Below are positions 17,947 through 26,702 of a stretch of 64,000 nucleotides of DNA, piece by piece. The notes beneath the pieces are model-generated. The model was not told the DNA's origin, made no database searches, and saw only the letters and a program-made list of their open reading frames with translations. The DNA lies in the IMG/VR virus record IMGVR_UViG_3300046453_000063, positions 99,995 to 163,994 of that record; one strand, 5' to 3'. A program made the translations under genes and the position numbers. Source of the stretch: a virus. Each line of letters opens with the position of its first letter. The stretch's first letter is position 1.

Positions 17947-18613
17947 AGATAATACAAATAAGAAACAATACATAAAGATTAGAACAGATGTCGTGAGGGA
18001 TGAAAATATAACTGCTAATGATTTTGCAATAATCTTATATCTCAAATACATGACCTGGAAGACTGGTGGTAAATACAGGTTTGAGGTATTATTGTCTGAG
18101 TTAAAAAGTTTTCTCAATGTAGCTGATAATAAATCACTTAAGCCTATATACACAAGTCTTTATAATAACGAGTACATAATTGAACCTATGAAGCCACTGA
18201 AACCAAATACACCTATACTTTTTGTTTTAAATAAAAATAAGTTTAATACTGATGATTTAAGTGGAGATGAATTTTTTACTCATCTCCCTATCAGTATTTT
18301 GTTTGGTCTTAAAGATGGGAAGATTGATAAGAAAGAAGTTAGAATATTGTATTATTTGAAAAGTTATATTAATTATACTGATTCAAAAAAGCATTTTTGT
18401 TATACGGGAATTGAGAAGACGATGACCAGAGAACTGAACATGAGCGAGAAGACAATACCCAAATACACAAAATCACTTGTCGATAAAAAATTAATAAATA
18501 TAGAGAGACATGTTTTTAAAACTGAATACCAGTATGATGAAAATGGGAAGCTGCTATTTAACAAGTTCAACAATCACTATTATATCAATTATGAAAACAT
18601 AGTTGATCTATAG
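17939..18613 (+). CDS. Winged-helix putative replication initiator
   Basis: 224 residues, overlapping the helicase stop by 8 bp. Two helix-rich halves: residues 20-75 (NDFAIILYLKYMTWKTGGKY) and 125-200 (KKEVRILYYLKSYIN ... TRELNMSEKTIPKYTKSLVDKKLI), the second a clear winged helix-turn-helix. This two-part arrangement resembles plasmid and phage initiators. Fourteen bases after its stop begin four iterons with 22-bp spacing, just where an initiator would bind and autoregulate. Initiator role is inferred. Confidence 0.65.
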   Translation: MSKDNTNKKQYIKIRTDVVRDENITANDFAIILYLKYMTWKTGGKYRFEVLLSELKSFLNVADNKSLKPIYTSLYNNEYIIEPMKPLKPNTPILFVLNKNKFNTDDLSGDEFFTHLPISILFGLKDGKIDKKEVRILYYLKSYINYTDSKKHFCYTGIEKTMTRELNMSEKTIPKYTKSLVDKKLINIERHVFKTEYQYDENGKLLFNKFNNHYYINYENIVDL

Positions 18614-18626
18614 AGAATTCCTCTAC

Positions 18627-18719
18627 CCGTAATTTTTCCCACTACTAACCGTAATATCTCCCACATCCTACCGTAAAATATCCCTTATCTAACCGTAATT
18701 CATCCGGGAGAGATTACGG
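18627..18719 (+). repeat. Iterons: four 22-bp direct repeats plus one inverted copy
   Basis: CCGTAA begins at 18627, 18649, 18671 and 18693, exactly 22 bp apart (two helical turns), each within ACCGTAATnTnTCCC-type units. An inverted copy, GGGAGAGATTACGG, is at 18706-18719. AT-rich DNA follows. Probable initiator binding sites and replication origin. Confidence 0.8.
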
Positions 18720-19106
18720 ACTAGTACTTATGTACTTAGATCTTTATATTTTAGATGTTTAGATACAGTATTTAGAAACACGCTGCGCTAGTTTCTGTGA
18801 GCTTGACAACTGATTGAAAACGGAGAGATGAAAGATTAAAGAAAGATCAAAAGATAAAACCAACTTAAACGGTTGTTGTGTGTTTGGCATTAAAGTATTC
18901 AGTATTAATTTCATTATAAATTATGTATGATTTTATAATTATCATATGGGGATGAATAAATAGACAAGATGGATAGTTGAGATGTGAATTCAATATAAAT
19001 TATAAAGGAATCTGAGTTTAAAATTGAAATTGAGTTGTGATGGAAAGTGTAACTTAAAACGTAAAGTGTGCGATAGATGAAAAATAAATTTGAATATTTA
19101 TATGTG

Positions 19107-19141
19107 GGTAGTATCCAGGATATTGGATGCTACCTTTTTTA
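19107..19141 (+). terminator. Intrinsic terminator
   Basis: GGTAGTATCC / GGATGCTACC (one G-U pair, 8-nt loop) followed by seven T. About 490 bases of transcribed, gene-free sequence, including the iterons, precede it. Confidence 0.8.
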
Positions 19142-19189
19142 TGTTAATGTACCCCCTCCCCTGGAGATAAGATAATATGATGATAAATT

Positions 19190-19631
19190 TTAATCGTGAG
19201 TGAGAAATGAGGTGAATGTAGTGTCGATTAGAATTAGAAAAATGATGATAATTTGAGGTTGGTGAGAGGTAAAAAGTGTAGACAGAATAAGGATATTCTT
19301 GTGTTTTGGATGTGCCGATATGAGTGTGGGTTGGTGATTCGATGGTAAGAGATGGATTGCGATATATAGGTTAATCGTAAAAGATGAGGAAATATAAGGG
19401 TTATTGAGGTGAAATGGGGGATAAATGTGGAAAATGAGGTGATTTTAGAGGAAATTAAGGGGAAAAAGTGTAGGAAATATAAGGGGTTTACGATTGAAAT
19501 TACGATTGAAATTAGGGTGAAAATTGGAGAATATAAATTATAAATTGGAAGAGGATGGGAAAATGAGAGGAGAGTAAATTGGGGAGTGAGAGGAGATAAA
19601 AAGTAAAAATTGAGTTGAGTGTAGGAGTGGA
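19190..19631 (+). other. C-depleted, purine-rich gene-free tract
   Basis: About 440 nt with around a dozen C residues on the + strand; 19381-19620 has two C in 240 nt. No credible ORF. It contains a tandem 13-mer around 19490 (ACGATTGAAATT twice). To its right, from about 19640, the + strand becomes C-rich and G-poor. See findings. Confidence 0.7.
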
Positions 19632-19698
19632 ACAGATAGCGGACTATTTTCTATATTTACCAGTTATTGGGTTGTAAACTACCCCCGGTATCCCTTTA

Positions 19699-19732
19699 TA
19701 GATAGCACATAAGTATAGTTGTATGCTATCTA
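19699..19732. repeat. 9-bp inverted repeat at the strand-bias switch
   Basis: TAGATAGCA (19699-19707) and TGCTATCTA (19724-19732), 16 bp apart, followed by GCATGCATG. It lies within 100 bp of the strand-composition switch. The rest of 19740-20280 is AT-rich with no supported gene. Confidence 0.5.
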
Positions 19733-20280
19733 GCATGCATGATCAACCTTGACAACTCACCAGTTATATACTACTTATCTCGCTGGATTTTATTTAAAAT
19801 TTTTATTAAATTGACCATATTTTCATTTGAAATTTTCAACTCCAGACATAACATATATGATATCACTGTATATATCCAATATACACACTCACAGAATCGA
19901 ACGATAACGCGAAGTCTCTAAATTATGACATCACACTGTATCATTAGTATTATACTCTGTTATATAACACAGAAATATGCATGCACATGTATCACTTATC
20001 GGTGTACTTGTCATACTGTTTAAGTATCTCACTATTCAATTGCACACAATCTAATTTATATCAATATAATTGTTATCTATTTAATTGTATCATCTATAGC
20101 TTCTTATCTAATGATGGATGTTCCTCATCCGTAATAATACATTGTATACAATTAAATTTTAAAAAATTTAATTTACATAAATACAAATAGTCTTACAGTC
20201 CCACTTACTCACTTTGATCACTATACCATAGACTGTACCTAAACTATAGCATATGATTCAACTCTAATACTCCAGTGATG

Positions 20281-20328
20281 TTTAATAAATAAATATATGT
20301 TGCAATCATCTAATATCCATGCTATAAT
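20281..20328 (+). promoter_or_regulatory. Promoter with SPBRE-like element
   Basis: Element TTTAATAAATAAATATATG from 20281, -35 TTGCAA (20300-20305), 17 bp, -10 TATAAT (20323-20328). Confidence 0.8.
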
Positions 20329-20381
20329 AAATATATAAAGTAAATGATACATATTAATCCTATCCCTTGGAGGTTATCCAC

Positions 20382-21020
20382 ATGTCAAACACTAAACTCA
20401 CTGAAGCGTACGAGAAAGCAGCACTTGCCACTGACAAACAGAGATCCACTATTGAACGTCACCAGTCACAACTTGACAAGATGCTTGCAACTCTCACTTC
20501 TAAAGGTGTTGACATCAATGACCTTGAAACTGTCAAGTGGGCAAACACCGATAAGGATCTTTACTGGGACATCTGCAAGATTCAAGGTAAACATGATGAC
20601 ATCAAGAATGCACTCAAGAAACTTGCTAAATGTGAATCCATCCAATCCGGCTGGTCAGATAAACTTAACAAGGAGATTGAGAAGGCACAGCTGTTCTCAG
20701 AACTCCCAGCCATCATCCTAGAGTTTGCAGAGAGATACAGAGTACGCTGCATTGAATGGCTGCTAGAAGGTCCAGAAGGCTACACACAAGCCGAAGCAGA
20801 GAAGAAGGCAGAACAGTTTAAGAAGGATCTACTCACCACTCTAGTATATAGAGTATCATCCAAGGTTGGTAAAATCACAGACGCAAAAGGCTTAACAATT
20901 GGTATGAATGGTGAACTCAATGGTTTAGTTATTGGAGATAAAGATAGCGCAACCGTTACAACAATCCTAGCAGGTGGATATAATATCCAATGCTTACACT
21001 ATAGAGTATTAGTAGGTTAA
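20382..21020 (+). CDS. Hypothetical coiled-coil protein
   Basis: 212 residues from the ATG at 20382 (GGAGG upstream; a TTG at 20367 overlaps the ribosome site). Residues 1-105 are heptad-like helix; 105-150 contain FAERYRVRCIEWLLEGPEGYTQ; the C-terminal 50 residues are beta-rich with many Gly (GLTIGMNGELNGLVIGDKD). No family recognised. The coding strand is C-rich/G-poor, unlike genes to its left. First gene after the putative origin region, under a repeat-element promoter. A GGCTCAG/CTGAGCC stem follows the stop without a T-run. Confidence 0.65.
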   Translation: MSNTKLTEAYEKAALATDKQRSTIERHQSQLDKMLATLTSKGVDINDLETVKWANTDKDLYWDICKIQGKHDDIKNALKKLAKCESIQSGWSDKLNKEIEKAQLFSELPAIILEFAERYRVRCIEWLLEGPEGYTQAEAEKKAEQFKKDLLTTLVYRVSSKVGKITDAKGLTIGMNGELNGLVIGDKDSATVTTILAGGYNIQCLHYRVLVG

Positions 21021-21088
21021 TAACAAAAAGGCTCAGAGTGACACCTGAGCCTAAATATTCCTTTAACTTTGAAAGGTGGATACATATA

Positions 21089-21292
21089 ATGTTCAATAAA
21101 GCACTCAAGGCACTTCCTAGTAATGTTGGCTATGATCCAGGTGAACATACTACTGTTTCAGATTTAATCTATATTGTTCAACATGAATTAGATCTCATGA
21201 ATGAAGAACCTGAACAATATGAATATCTATCTGCTGCAGAATTTAATAAACTAAAAAAGAAGTGTTTAAATTTTATTCAAAAATATAAATAA
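21089..21292 (+). CDS. Small hypothetical protein
   Basis: 67 residues from the ATG at 21089 behind AAAGGTGGA; the frame opens earlier but without a ribosome site. Acidic middle (DLMNEEPEQYEYLSAAE), basic C-terminus (KLKKKCLNF). Unknown. Followed by a strong terminator. Confidence 0.55.
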   Translation: MFNKALKALPSNVGYDPGEHTTVSDLIYIVQHELDLMNEEPEQYEYLSAAEFNKLKKKCLNFIQKYK

Positions 21293-21316
21293 GCATAAAT
21301 AAATATAATTCACTCC

Positions 21317-21351
21317 AGAACTGTTATATCTCATAACGGTTCTTTTTTTTA
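21317..21351 (+). terminator. Intrinsic terminator
   Basis: AGAAC-GTTAT / ATAAC-GTTCT stem with a central T-G mismatch and loop ATCTC, then nine T. Confidence 0.85.
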
Positions 21352-21456
21352 TTTCCCTCTCACACCTCACACAATCCATTCTAAGCCATTCCACTATATG
21401 GTATAATAACCCTAACCTATCCTCATCATCTCTAATAAAGGATGTGCTTCCATTCC

Positions 21457-22278
21457 ATGTCTGACCCCAATCCATATCAACACATACCGTCTTACTCATC
21501 TAGAATATCTAAAGCAGCTCTAGACGCTGCACAGTATGCACAACAACAGGTTAACTCTCTTCAATCCTTACTAGGTGATACTGCTTATAGCATTGCCATG
21601 TCAACAGACGTTACTCATTTATTAAAAGATGCTGCCTATTATGCATCCGATGAAGCAGTCAAACAAATAGATTCATCAACTAAAGCACTATCCTCTATCT
21701 CAGCAGATGTTATGAAAGAAGTCATTCGCTCCACACAAGGTATTATTAATGCACGTATTCCACAATCAGCAATCGATAGCATTGCTCTCATTAACACTGC
21801 TATAGAATCTATCAAAGGTATTCAGTTTGACACTATTGCAGCAAAGCATATAACTGTTAACTACGAACAGTATAAGCCTGTAGCAGACGCACTAGAAGGC
21901 TTACAGCATGATAACAACATACCACTTGACTTTAATTCTATACCTGTTCAGGATTCATCTGATACTGTTACGGATAACATCAGTGAAGTAATCAAAGAAC
22001 AAAAGCCAGTCAACGTAATAGCCATTATTAGTCTTATACTTTCTATCTATGGTTCTTATCTGGGAACATATACCAACTTTCTTAAGCCTAGCATAGCAGG
22101 CGAACAGTTACAGTTAGAAAAAGAGCAACTTGCACAATCAAAGTTAGATTATAATGAAGAGGTTAGACATAATAAGATAACAGAAGAACAGGGTAGACAA
22201 ACATTGATTTTTACGGGTAAAATGTATGATCTTTTGATTAACCTTACTAATACAGAAGCAGAAGTAACTGAAGAGTAG
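21457..22278 (+). CDS. Hypothetical protein with C-terminal membrane segment
   Basis: 273 residues from the ATG at 21457; an ATG at 21442 overlaps the AAAGGATG site. Residues 1-165 are Ser/Ala-rich helices (DAAQYAQQQVNSLQSLLGD), then a hydrophobic segment VIAIISLILSIYGSYLGTY near 190 and a charged coiled coil to the end (GEQLQLEKEQLAQSKLDY). Looks like a single-pass membrane-anchored protein; no family recognised. Its -10 (TATAAT near 21400) lacks the repeat element, unlike most neighbours. Confidence 0.6.
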   Translation: MSDPNPYQHIPSYSSRISKAALDAAQYAQQQVNSLQSLLGDTAYSIAMSTDVTHLLKDAAYYASDEAVKQIDSSTKALSSISADVMKEVIRSTQGIINARIPQSAIDSIALINTAIESIKGIQFDTIAAKHITVNYEQYKPVADALEGLQHDNNIPLDFNSIPVQDSSDTVTDNISEVIKEQKPVNVIAIISLILSIYGSYLGTYTNFLKPSIAGEQLQLEKEQLAQSKLDYNEEVRHNKITEEQGRQTLIFTGKMYDLLINLTNTEAEVTEE

Positions 22279-22292
22279 TAGTTTGCATGAAG

Positions 22293-22319
22293 CAGTCTAT
22301 ATGTTTAGACTGTTTCTTT
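22293..22319 (+). terminator. Intrinsic terminator
   Basis: CAGTCTA TATGTT TAGACTG followed by TTTCTTT. Confidence 0.8.
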
Positions 22320-22334
22320 GTATCATTTTAATCA

Positions 22335-22383
22335 TTTAATAAATAAATATAAGTAGACATTATAATATAATATATGCTATAAT
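22335..22383 (+). promoter_or_regulatory. Promoter with SPBRE-like element
   Basis: Element TTTAATAAATAAATATAAG from 22335, -35 TAGACA (22354-22359), 18 bp, -10 TATAAT (22378-22383). Confidence 0.75.
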
Positions 22384-22442
22384 AAGGTATAAGAGGTATT
22401 AACGGTTAACACATTCCAGCATCACAAAAGGGGATCATACAT

Positions 22443-22973
22443 ATGACAATTATCAACCATATCAACACTATCCAAGGTGTTACCACTAAAGACTCCAACA
22501 TGTTTAACCTTCACGAGCTGCACATTGACGGCGTTCATGTTGGTTATGTTCGTATGACCAATAGCAAAATTGAAATTATTCCTCATATCAACTTTACAGT
22601 TAATGCTGCTAAACCTATCTTTGTATCCTATGACGAGTTCCACAGTGTTGTTGATCAATATAGAGCAAAGGGTATCATCTCCTATAACCATTCTAACACT
22701 CCTGTAACCGTCTCTAAGCCTTCGCAAACTAATATTAATCCACTCATTACAACTAACCTTATCGGCCTCACAGTGACAGGTGAAACGTATGGTATTGTCA
22801 TCAACGAATATTCTGATTCATTCGGCAAAGATATTGTTATTGATTGGGAAGATGGCAGAACCACTCAAATAGACGTTAACAATATCACCGTTATTGACGA
22901 TAACACAGATATTCTTAATCCTGGTATCTTTATCGATCTCACAGGTGAATACTTGAGCAATATTTATATTTAA
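22443..22973 (+). CDS. Hypothetical protein, SH3-like C-terminal segment
   Basis: 176 residues; ATG at 22443 behind AAGGGGAT. The C-terminal third, TGETYGIVINEYSDSFGKDIVIDWEDG, has the look of a small beta-barrel (SH3/KOW-like) domain. No enzyme motif. Monocistronic: its own repeat-element promoter precedes it and another follows its stop. Confidence 0.6.
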   Translation: MTIINHINTIQGVTTKDSNMFNLHELHIDGVHVGYVRMTNSKIEIIPHINFTVNAAKPIFVSYDEFHSVVDQYRAKGIISYNHSNTPVTVSKPSQTNINPLITTNLIGLTVTGETYGIVINEYSDSFGKDIVIDWEDGRTTQIDVNNITVIDDNTDILNPGIFIDLTGEYLSNIYI

Positions 22974-23016
22974 TAAATAAATATAAGTTGAAATACAAAA
23001 AATATCGTGCTATAAT
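22969..23016 (+). promoter_or_regulatory. Promoter with SPBRE-like element
   Basis: Element from 22969 overlapping the preceding stop, -35 TTGAAA (22988-22993), 17 bp, -10 TATAAT (23011-23016). Confidence 0.8.
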
Positions 23017-23059
23017 AAGATATAACCAAAAACGAGATACATAAAAGGAGCTGATAACA

Positions 23060-23395
23060 ATGATTACAGAAACTACTGGTCGCAACGAAATTCAAATGAT
23101 GCAGAATAAATATAATGCAGTCATCAGATGGGAAGAGCAGTTTGCAAATGAAATTGAAGAACTCAAAAAGATCGATGAAAATGACACTGAAGCGAATAGC
23201 GTTGCTCTTGAATTGCTCAAGACATGGGATGACCGCAGTAAAATTTCTGGTAAGCGTACAGCCTTGGTAACATCGAGCAATTCACGTAAAATTGATAAGC
23301 TTGAATCAAAACTTAATTCCTTGGGCTACAACCTAAAGAAAACAGATTGGAACAACAATATTGCAATTACAAAATTGAAGTGTGTTATTGCCTGA
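23060..23395 (+). CDS. Hypothetical helical protein
   Basis: 111 residues, ATG behind AAAAGGAG. Almost all helical, with a central Glu/Lys-rich heptad stretch (EEQFANEIEELKKIDENDTE). Unknown function. Forms a unit with the small membrane protein that follows. Confidence 0.55.
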   Translation: MITETTGRNEIQMMQNKYNAVIRWEEQFANEIEELKKIDENDTEANSVALELLKTWDDRSKISGKRTALVTSSNSRKIDKLESKLNSLGYNLKKTDWNNNIAITKLKCVIA

Positions 23396-23428
23396 AAATT
23401 AAACAATAATGAAAGGAGGTGGGATAGG

Positions 23429-23584
23429 ATGATTCTTATTTATGTATCATTTCTTTTATACACCATTTATAGAATGACTAAGGAAGTGAGAAAGAAACAG
23501 TATAAATGGGCGCTTGAATCTTTGGTGTTTGCATTTTTATTTGTAATTGAAATTGCAGCATGGATTATCTTAGAGATTAATTAA
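23429..23584 (+). CDS. Small membrane protein
   Basis: 51 residues from an ATG 5 nt after GAAAGGAGGTGGG. Two hydrophobic segments (ILIYVSFLLYTIY and SLVFAFLFVIEIAAWIIL) flank a basic loop (RKKQYKW), the shape of a two-pass small phage membrane protein. Function unknown. Confidence 0.6.
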   Translation: MILIYVSFLLYTIYRMTKEVRKKQYKWALESLVFAFLFVIEIAAWIILEIN

Positions 23585-23627
23585 TACATAAATATTATGA
23601 ATAAATATGAATAAAATATAAATTCAA

Positions 23628-23649
23628 GGAGAATCCCATTCTCCTTTTT
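23628..23649 (+). terminator. Intrinsic terminator
   Basis: GGAGAAT CCC ATTCTCC then TTTTT. Confidence 0.85.
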
Positions 23650-23709
23650 ATCATATATTCTCGCACCGACTCATTAACACAATAATAATCAAAAGGAGGT
23701 ATTCACAAA

Positions 23710-24924
23710 TTGACAATCAAAGTAGTTGATTCTATTATGGGTTCCTATAAAACGACAACGGCAATAGACATGATGAACCGCGACAGCAAACATAAGTATA
23801 TATTCATCACTCCATATCTTGATGAAGTGGACCGAGTAAAACAATCATGTTCAGGAAAAAGGTTTGTTGATCCAAAAAATTACGATTCAGAAGGACGCTT
23901 CACACATAAACAAGATTCGTTTCATGAACTGCTTGCAAATGGTCACAATATTGTTTCTACTCATGCACTATTCAGGCAGTCCAATGAGGAGACAAGGGAG
24001 CTTATTCAGGCAGGAAATTATATTTTAATCCTTGATGAAGTAATGGATATTATCGAACACTTAGCAATTAAAAAATCTGACAAGGATCTGCTTTTTGATA
24101 ACAACTTACTATTTGTTGATGAAGAAGGTTATATATGCTGGAACAATGCGAATCCAAAAGCATTAGAATATGATGGTAAATTTAATGATATAAAGAACAT
24201 GGCTAATAATAGAAATCTGCTGTTTTATCGTGACACAATTTTAATCTGGACGTTTCCACATAACATCTTTAAATCATTCAAGGAAACATACATACTTACA
24301 TATAAATTCAGTGGTCAGATTCAGAAGTATTATTATGACTTGAACAAAGTAGAGTATGAATATTTCAAAGTAAATAAAAATAATGATACATATTCATTTG
24401 TCAGAGGTAAGGCAGAAGACAAAGAAATCAGAACCAAACTCAAACCACTAATTAATATTTATGATGGCACACTGAACGATATAGGAAAAGACAAATACAC
24501 ACTTTCTAAGAGTTGGTACGAAAAGCGAAACCAATCACTAACACGACTAAAAAATAATGTTGCAAACTATTTCAAACATAAAATGAAAGCAAAGTCTAAT
24601 CAAATTCTCTGGACAACATTCAAGGAATATCAGAGTAAAATTAGTTCACCTGGGAATCAGCGTTCATACATATCTTGTAATGTAAGGGCTACGAATCAGT
24701 ACAGGGATAGAATATACTTAGCTTACACGGTCAATAGATATATGAATCCAATCATTGAAGGGTTCTTCAACGAAAGAGGAATTGCTCTAAACCAGGAAGA
24801 GTGGGCAACGGGTGAATTAATCCAATGGATATGGAGAAGTGCAATCCGTGACAATAACGAAATTAATATTTATATTCCATCCGAGAGAATGAGGAATTTA
24901 TTAATTAGTTGGCTGGATGAATAA
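23710..24924 (+). CDS. SF2 helicase-like ATPase
   Basis: 404 residues from a TTG 9-10 nt after AAAGGAGG. Motif I GSYKTT at 11-16 (a minimal P-loop), motif II ILDEVMD near 107-113, a loop STHALFR near 78 (motif Ia/Ib region), and a C-terminal QWIWRSAIRDNNEINIYIPS that resembles motif VI with its Q..xR..R spacing. Similar short helicase-like ATPases occur in large Bacillus phages. Substrate and role unknown; could unwind DNA or act on RNA. Confidence 0.7.
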   Translation: MTIKVVDSIMGSYKTTTAIDMMNRDSKHKYIFITPYLDEVDRVKQSCSGKRFVDPKNYDSEGRFTHKQDSFHELLANGHNIVSTHALFRQSNEETRELIQAGNYILILDEVMDIIEHLAIKKSDKDLLFDNNLLFVDEEGYICWNNANPKALEYDGKFNDIKNMANNRNLLFYRDTILIWTFPHNIFKSFKETYILTYKFSGQIQKYYYDLNKVEYEYFKVNKNNDTYSFVRGKAEDKEIRTKLKPLINIYDGTLNDIGKDKYTLSKSWYEKRNQSLTRLKNNVANYFKHKMKAKSNQILWTTFKEYQSKISSPGNQRSYISCNVRATNQYRDRIYLAYTVNRYMNPIIEGFFNERGIALNQEEWATGELIQWIWRSAIRDNNEINIYIPSERMRNLLISWLDE

Positions 24925-25109
24925 GCAGGAATTTTTTATATTCCAAACACTCAAAAAAAGCCTTTATTATCAACGGTTTTATGAACAAAGTCTTAATAGG
25001 AAAATTGTAATAATAAATATATTTATAACTTTATTTTCATGCAATCCGTTCGCCTATTAGCCAAATTTTCAATTCAACCATATAAAGACAAGATCAAGAG
25101 CCGCCACAC

Positions 25110-25217
25110 AACTCGCAAACCCGGCGAGTTCTATGACGTACTACAGAACGCACAAGGCGCGTTCTTTCGTTCAATTGGAACACCTTAGCCGTCATTCCCA
25201 CTCTGACGGTTATTTTT
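25110..25217 (+). ncRNA. Three-hairpin candidate RNA ending in a terminator
   Basis: Within the 407-bp gene-free stretch 24925-25331: hairpins AACTCGC/GCGAGTT (25110-25130), AGAACGC/GCGTTCT (25145-25165) and CCGTCA/TGACGG (25189-25209), the last followed by TTATTTTT. The stems are GC-rich in AT-rich surroundings. It is either the structured 3' end of the helicase mRNA or a separate small RNA; I see no convincing promoter. Confidence 0.5.
25188..25217 (+). terminator. Intrinsic terminator
   Basis: CCGTCA / TGACGG stem with a 9-nt loop and TTATTTTT. Confidence 0.75.
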
Positions 25218-25232
25218 CATACTCACACATAA

Positions 25233-25280
25233 TATAATAAGTAAATATAAGTAGATTAATACAATTAAGTATGGTACACT
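25233..25280 (+). promoter_or_regulatory. Promoter with SPBRE-like element
   Basis: Element TATAATAAGTAAATATAAG from 25233, -35 TAGATT (25252-25257), 17 bp, -10 TACACT (25275-25280). Confidence 0.7.
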
Positions 25281-25331
25281 ATATATGTAACAAAGGTACT
25301 CAATATATCCATACATTAAGGAGCAATCAAC

Positions 25332-25535
25332 ATGCAAACTAAAACCATCAACCCTAATTTCCTTATCCCAGGCGAAACCTATCTCATCAATTACGGTACA
25401 TTCTCCAAAGTTTCAACATTCCTTAACTCTTTTAATGGTATCAACTCTTTCTTTGACATTAATGGTCCCTTTAATTTCTCTGATTCTTTTATCAATTCAG
25501 GTAGAATCACTATTGAACAGATTAACAACATTTAA
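25332..25535 (+). CDS. Small protein, paralogue of the gene at 32061
   Basis: 67 residues, ATG after AAGGAGCAATCAAC. Shares with the protein at 32061-32246 the pattern PG..Y.I.Y, V.T.L.S..G.N.FFDI.G.F, SD.FI..GR..IE.I, over the full length. Probably a compact beta-barrel. Function unknown; the presence of two diverged copies in one phage suggests related but distinct binding roles. Confidence 0.65.
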   Translation: MQTKTINPNFLIPGETYLINYGTFSKVSTFLNSFNGINSFFDINGPFNFSDSFINSGRITIEQINNI

Positions 25536-25563
25536 TAATAAAAATATAAAGGTGGTTACTATA

Positions 25564-25917
25564 ATGAAATCAATCCTATTCGCTCTTTTCATCTCTCTTT
25601 CTCTATCTCTATCTCAATTCCCACTATCCTCAATCGACTCAACTCAGATCCAATCCGTTCCAGCCTCGACAACTCAATCCCATCAATACATATTCGAAGA
25701 CTTCACGATTGTTGACGTAACACCACAAGGCGAAATCTATGGCGAACTAATCACAGGCAAAGGTGAAGGGATCTTGCTTCTACAGTCTCAATTATCATCT
25801 ATTCTAGATGCACCGACTAAATTAGTTGTTGGTGATGAGATTGAAATTGCTTGGACTATTCAAGATTATCAAGATGAGAATTGGGAGAATATTCATTCGA
25901 TTGAGTTTTTGAATTAG
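25564..25917 (+). CDS. Small secreted or surface protein
   Basis: 117 residues from the ATG at 25564 behind AAAGGTGG. Starts with a signal peptide (MKSILFALFISLSLSLSQF), no lipobox Cys. The mature part is Ser/Thr/Gln-rich then beta-rich and acidic (GDEIEIAWTIQDYQDENWEN). A prophage-expressed exported protein could alter the host surface, but no family is recognised. Confidence 0.6.
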   Translation: MKSILFALFISLSLSLSQFPLSSIDSTQIQSVPASTTQSHQYIFEDFTIVDVTPQGEIYGELITGKGEGILLLQSQLSSILDAPTKLVVGDEIEIAWTIQDYQDENWENIHSIEFLN

Positions 25918-25919
25918 GG

Positions 25920-25967
25920 TTAATGAGTAAATATATGTTGTAATTGTGTTGTCTCCCGTGATATACT
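25920..25967 (+). promoter_or_regulatory. Promoter with SPBRE-like element
   Basis: Element TTAATGAGTAAATATATG from 25920, -35 TTGTAA (25938-25943), 18 bp, -10 TATACT (25962-25967). Confidence 0.75.
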
Positions 25968-26000
25968 GTATTCAAGAGATAAAACAAGGAGGCAATACAA

Positions 26001-26660
26001 ATGTCATACATATGCTCAGTTTGTGGAAAGTCGGTTACTCCAGCAGCTCACCAATATTGTATTAGTAATCAATATCCAGTAATGTGCCATAAACACCAAC
26101 AAGAATATGGTTTAAATGCTTATCATGTTGCTTCTGACTTGGAAATTCAGATCAATAAAGAAGAGGCAGAGAAAGAAGCTGCTGAACGTCAAACAAGAGA
26201 AGTAAACAGATTAAAAAACGTCATCGCAAATATTGAATACTTTGTAAATAAAATCATCGTCAATAAAGAATACGGTTACGCGAAGTCATTGTTTCGAGAA
26301 ATTGAACTGGCAAAGAAAAACAACCTAATCACAGTTGAACAATATAATAAATATATTGAAATATATTATAAAAATAAAGACAAGAAACCATTAACTCAGA
26401 AGCAAAAATCAACATTTTGGAAAGAGATAATTGTCAAAATTGAAGCAATAATAAATGAAAATGTTAAAACAAATAAGATTGAATCTGATTTCGCAAAAGA
26501 AGATGTTTATAGTCAAATGAACGATCTGATCGATGAGTATCAATTCATTGAAACAAACAGAGAAGAATACTTATATGTTTACCTGAAGAAATTGCAAGAA
26601 ATAACTGAATCATATTATTATGAAGATGCTGAAGAAATCAAATTCGGATTTAAAATGTAG
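26001..26660 (+). CDS. Zinc-finger protein with coiled-coil tail
   Basis: 219 residues, ATG after AAGGAGGCAATACAA. N-terminal finger ICSVCGKSVTPAAHQYCIS then YPVMCHKHQ; a helical Glu/Lys-rich body follows to the end (EEAEKEAAERQTREVNRLK). The finger is closely matched by the 70-residue protein at 36610-36822. Likely nucleic-acid or protein binding; function unknown. Confidence 0.65.
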   Translation: MSYICSVCGKSVTPAAHQYCISNQYPVMCHKHQQEYGLNAYHVASDLEIQINKEEAEKEAAERQTREVNRLKNVIANIEYFVNKIIVNKEYGYAKSLFREIELAKKNNLITVEQYNKYIEIYYKNKDKKPLTQKQKSTFWKEIIVKIEAIINENVKTNKIESDFAKEDVYSQMNDLIDEYQFIETNREEYLYVYLKKLQEITESYYYEDAEEIKFGFKM

Positions 26661-26661
26661 A

Positions 26662-26687
26662 GAATCCTTAACAGGGTTCTTTTTTTA
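26662..26687 (+). terminator. Intrinsic terminator
   Basis: AGAATCCT TAAC AGGGTTCT (one G-U pair) with seven T, immediately after the stop. Confidence 0.8.
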
Positions 26688-26702
26688 TTTGCTCGTTTCT
26701 CA

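Noticed and set aside
18627-18719. Short CRISPR array
   Set aside because: The repeats share only about 6-14 bp of each 22-bp unit with no separate spacers, and an inverted copy is present; iterons next to an initiator-like gene explain it better.
19739-20190. Two rightward ORFs of 60-69 codons in the origin-proximal gap
   Set aside because: No ribosome site, low-complexity Tyr/Ile/Ser/His composition typical of chance ORFs in AT-rich DNA, and no neighbouring operon.
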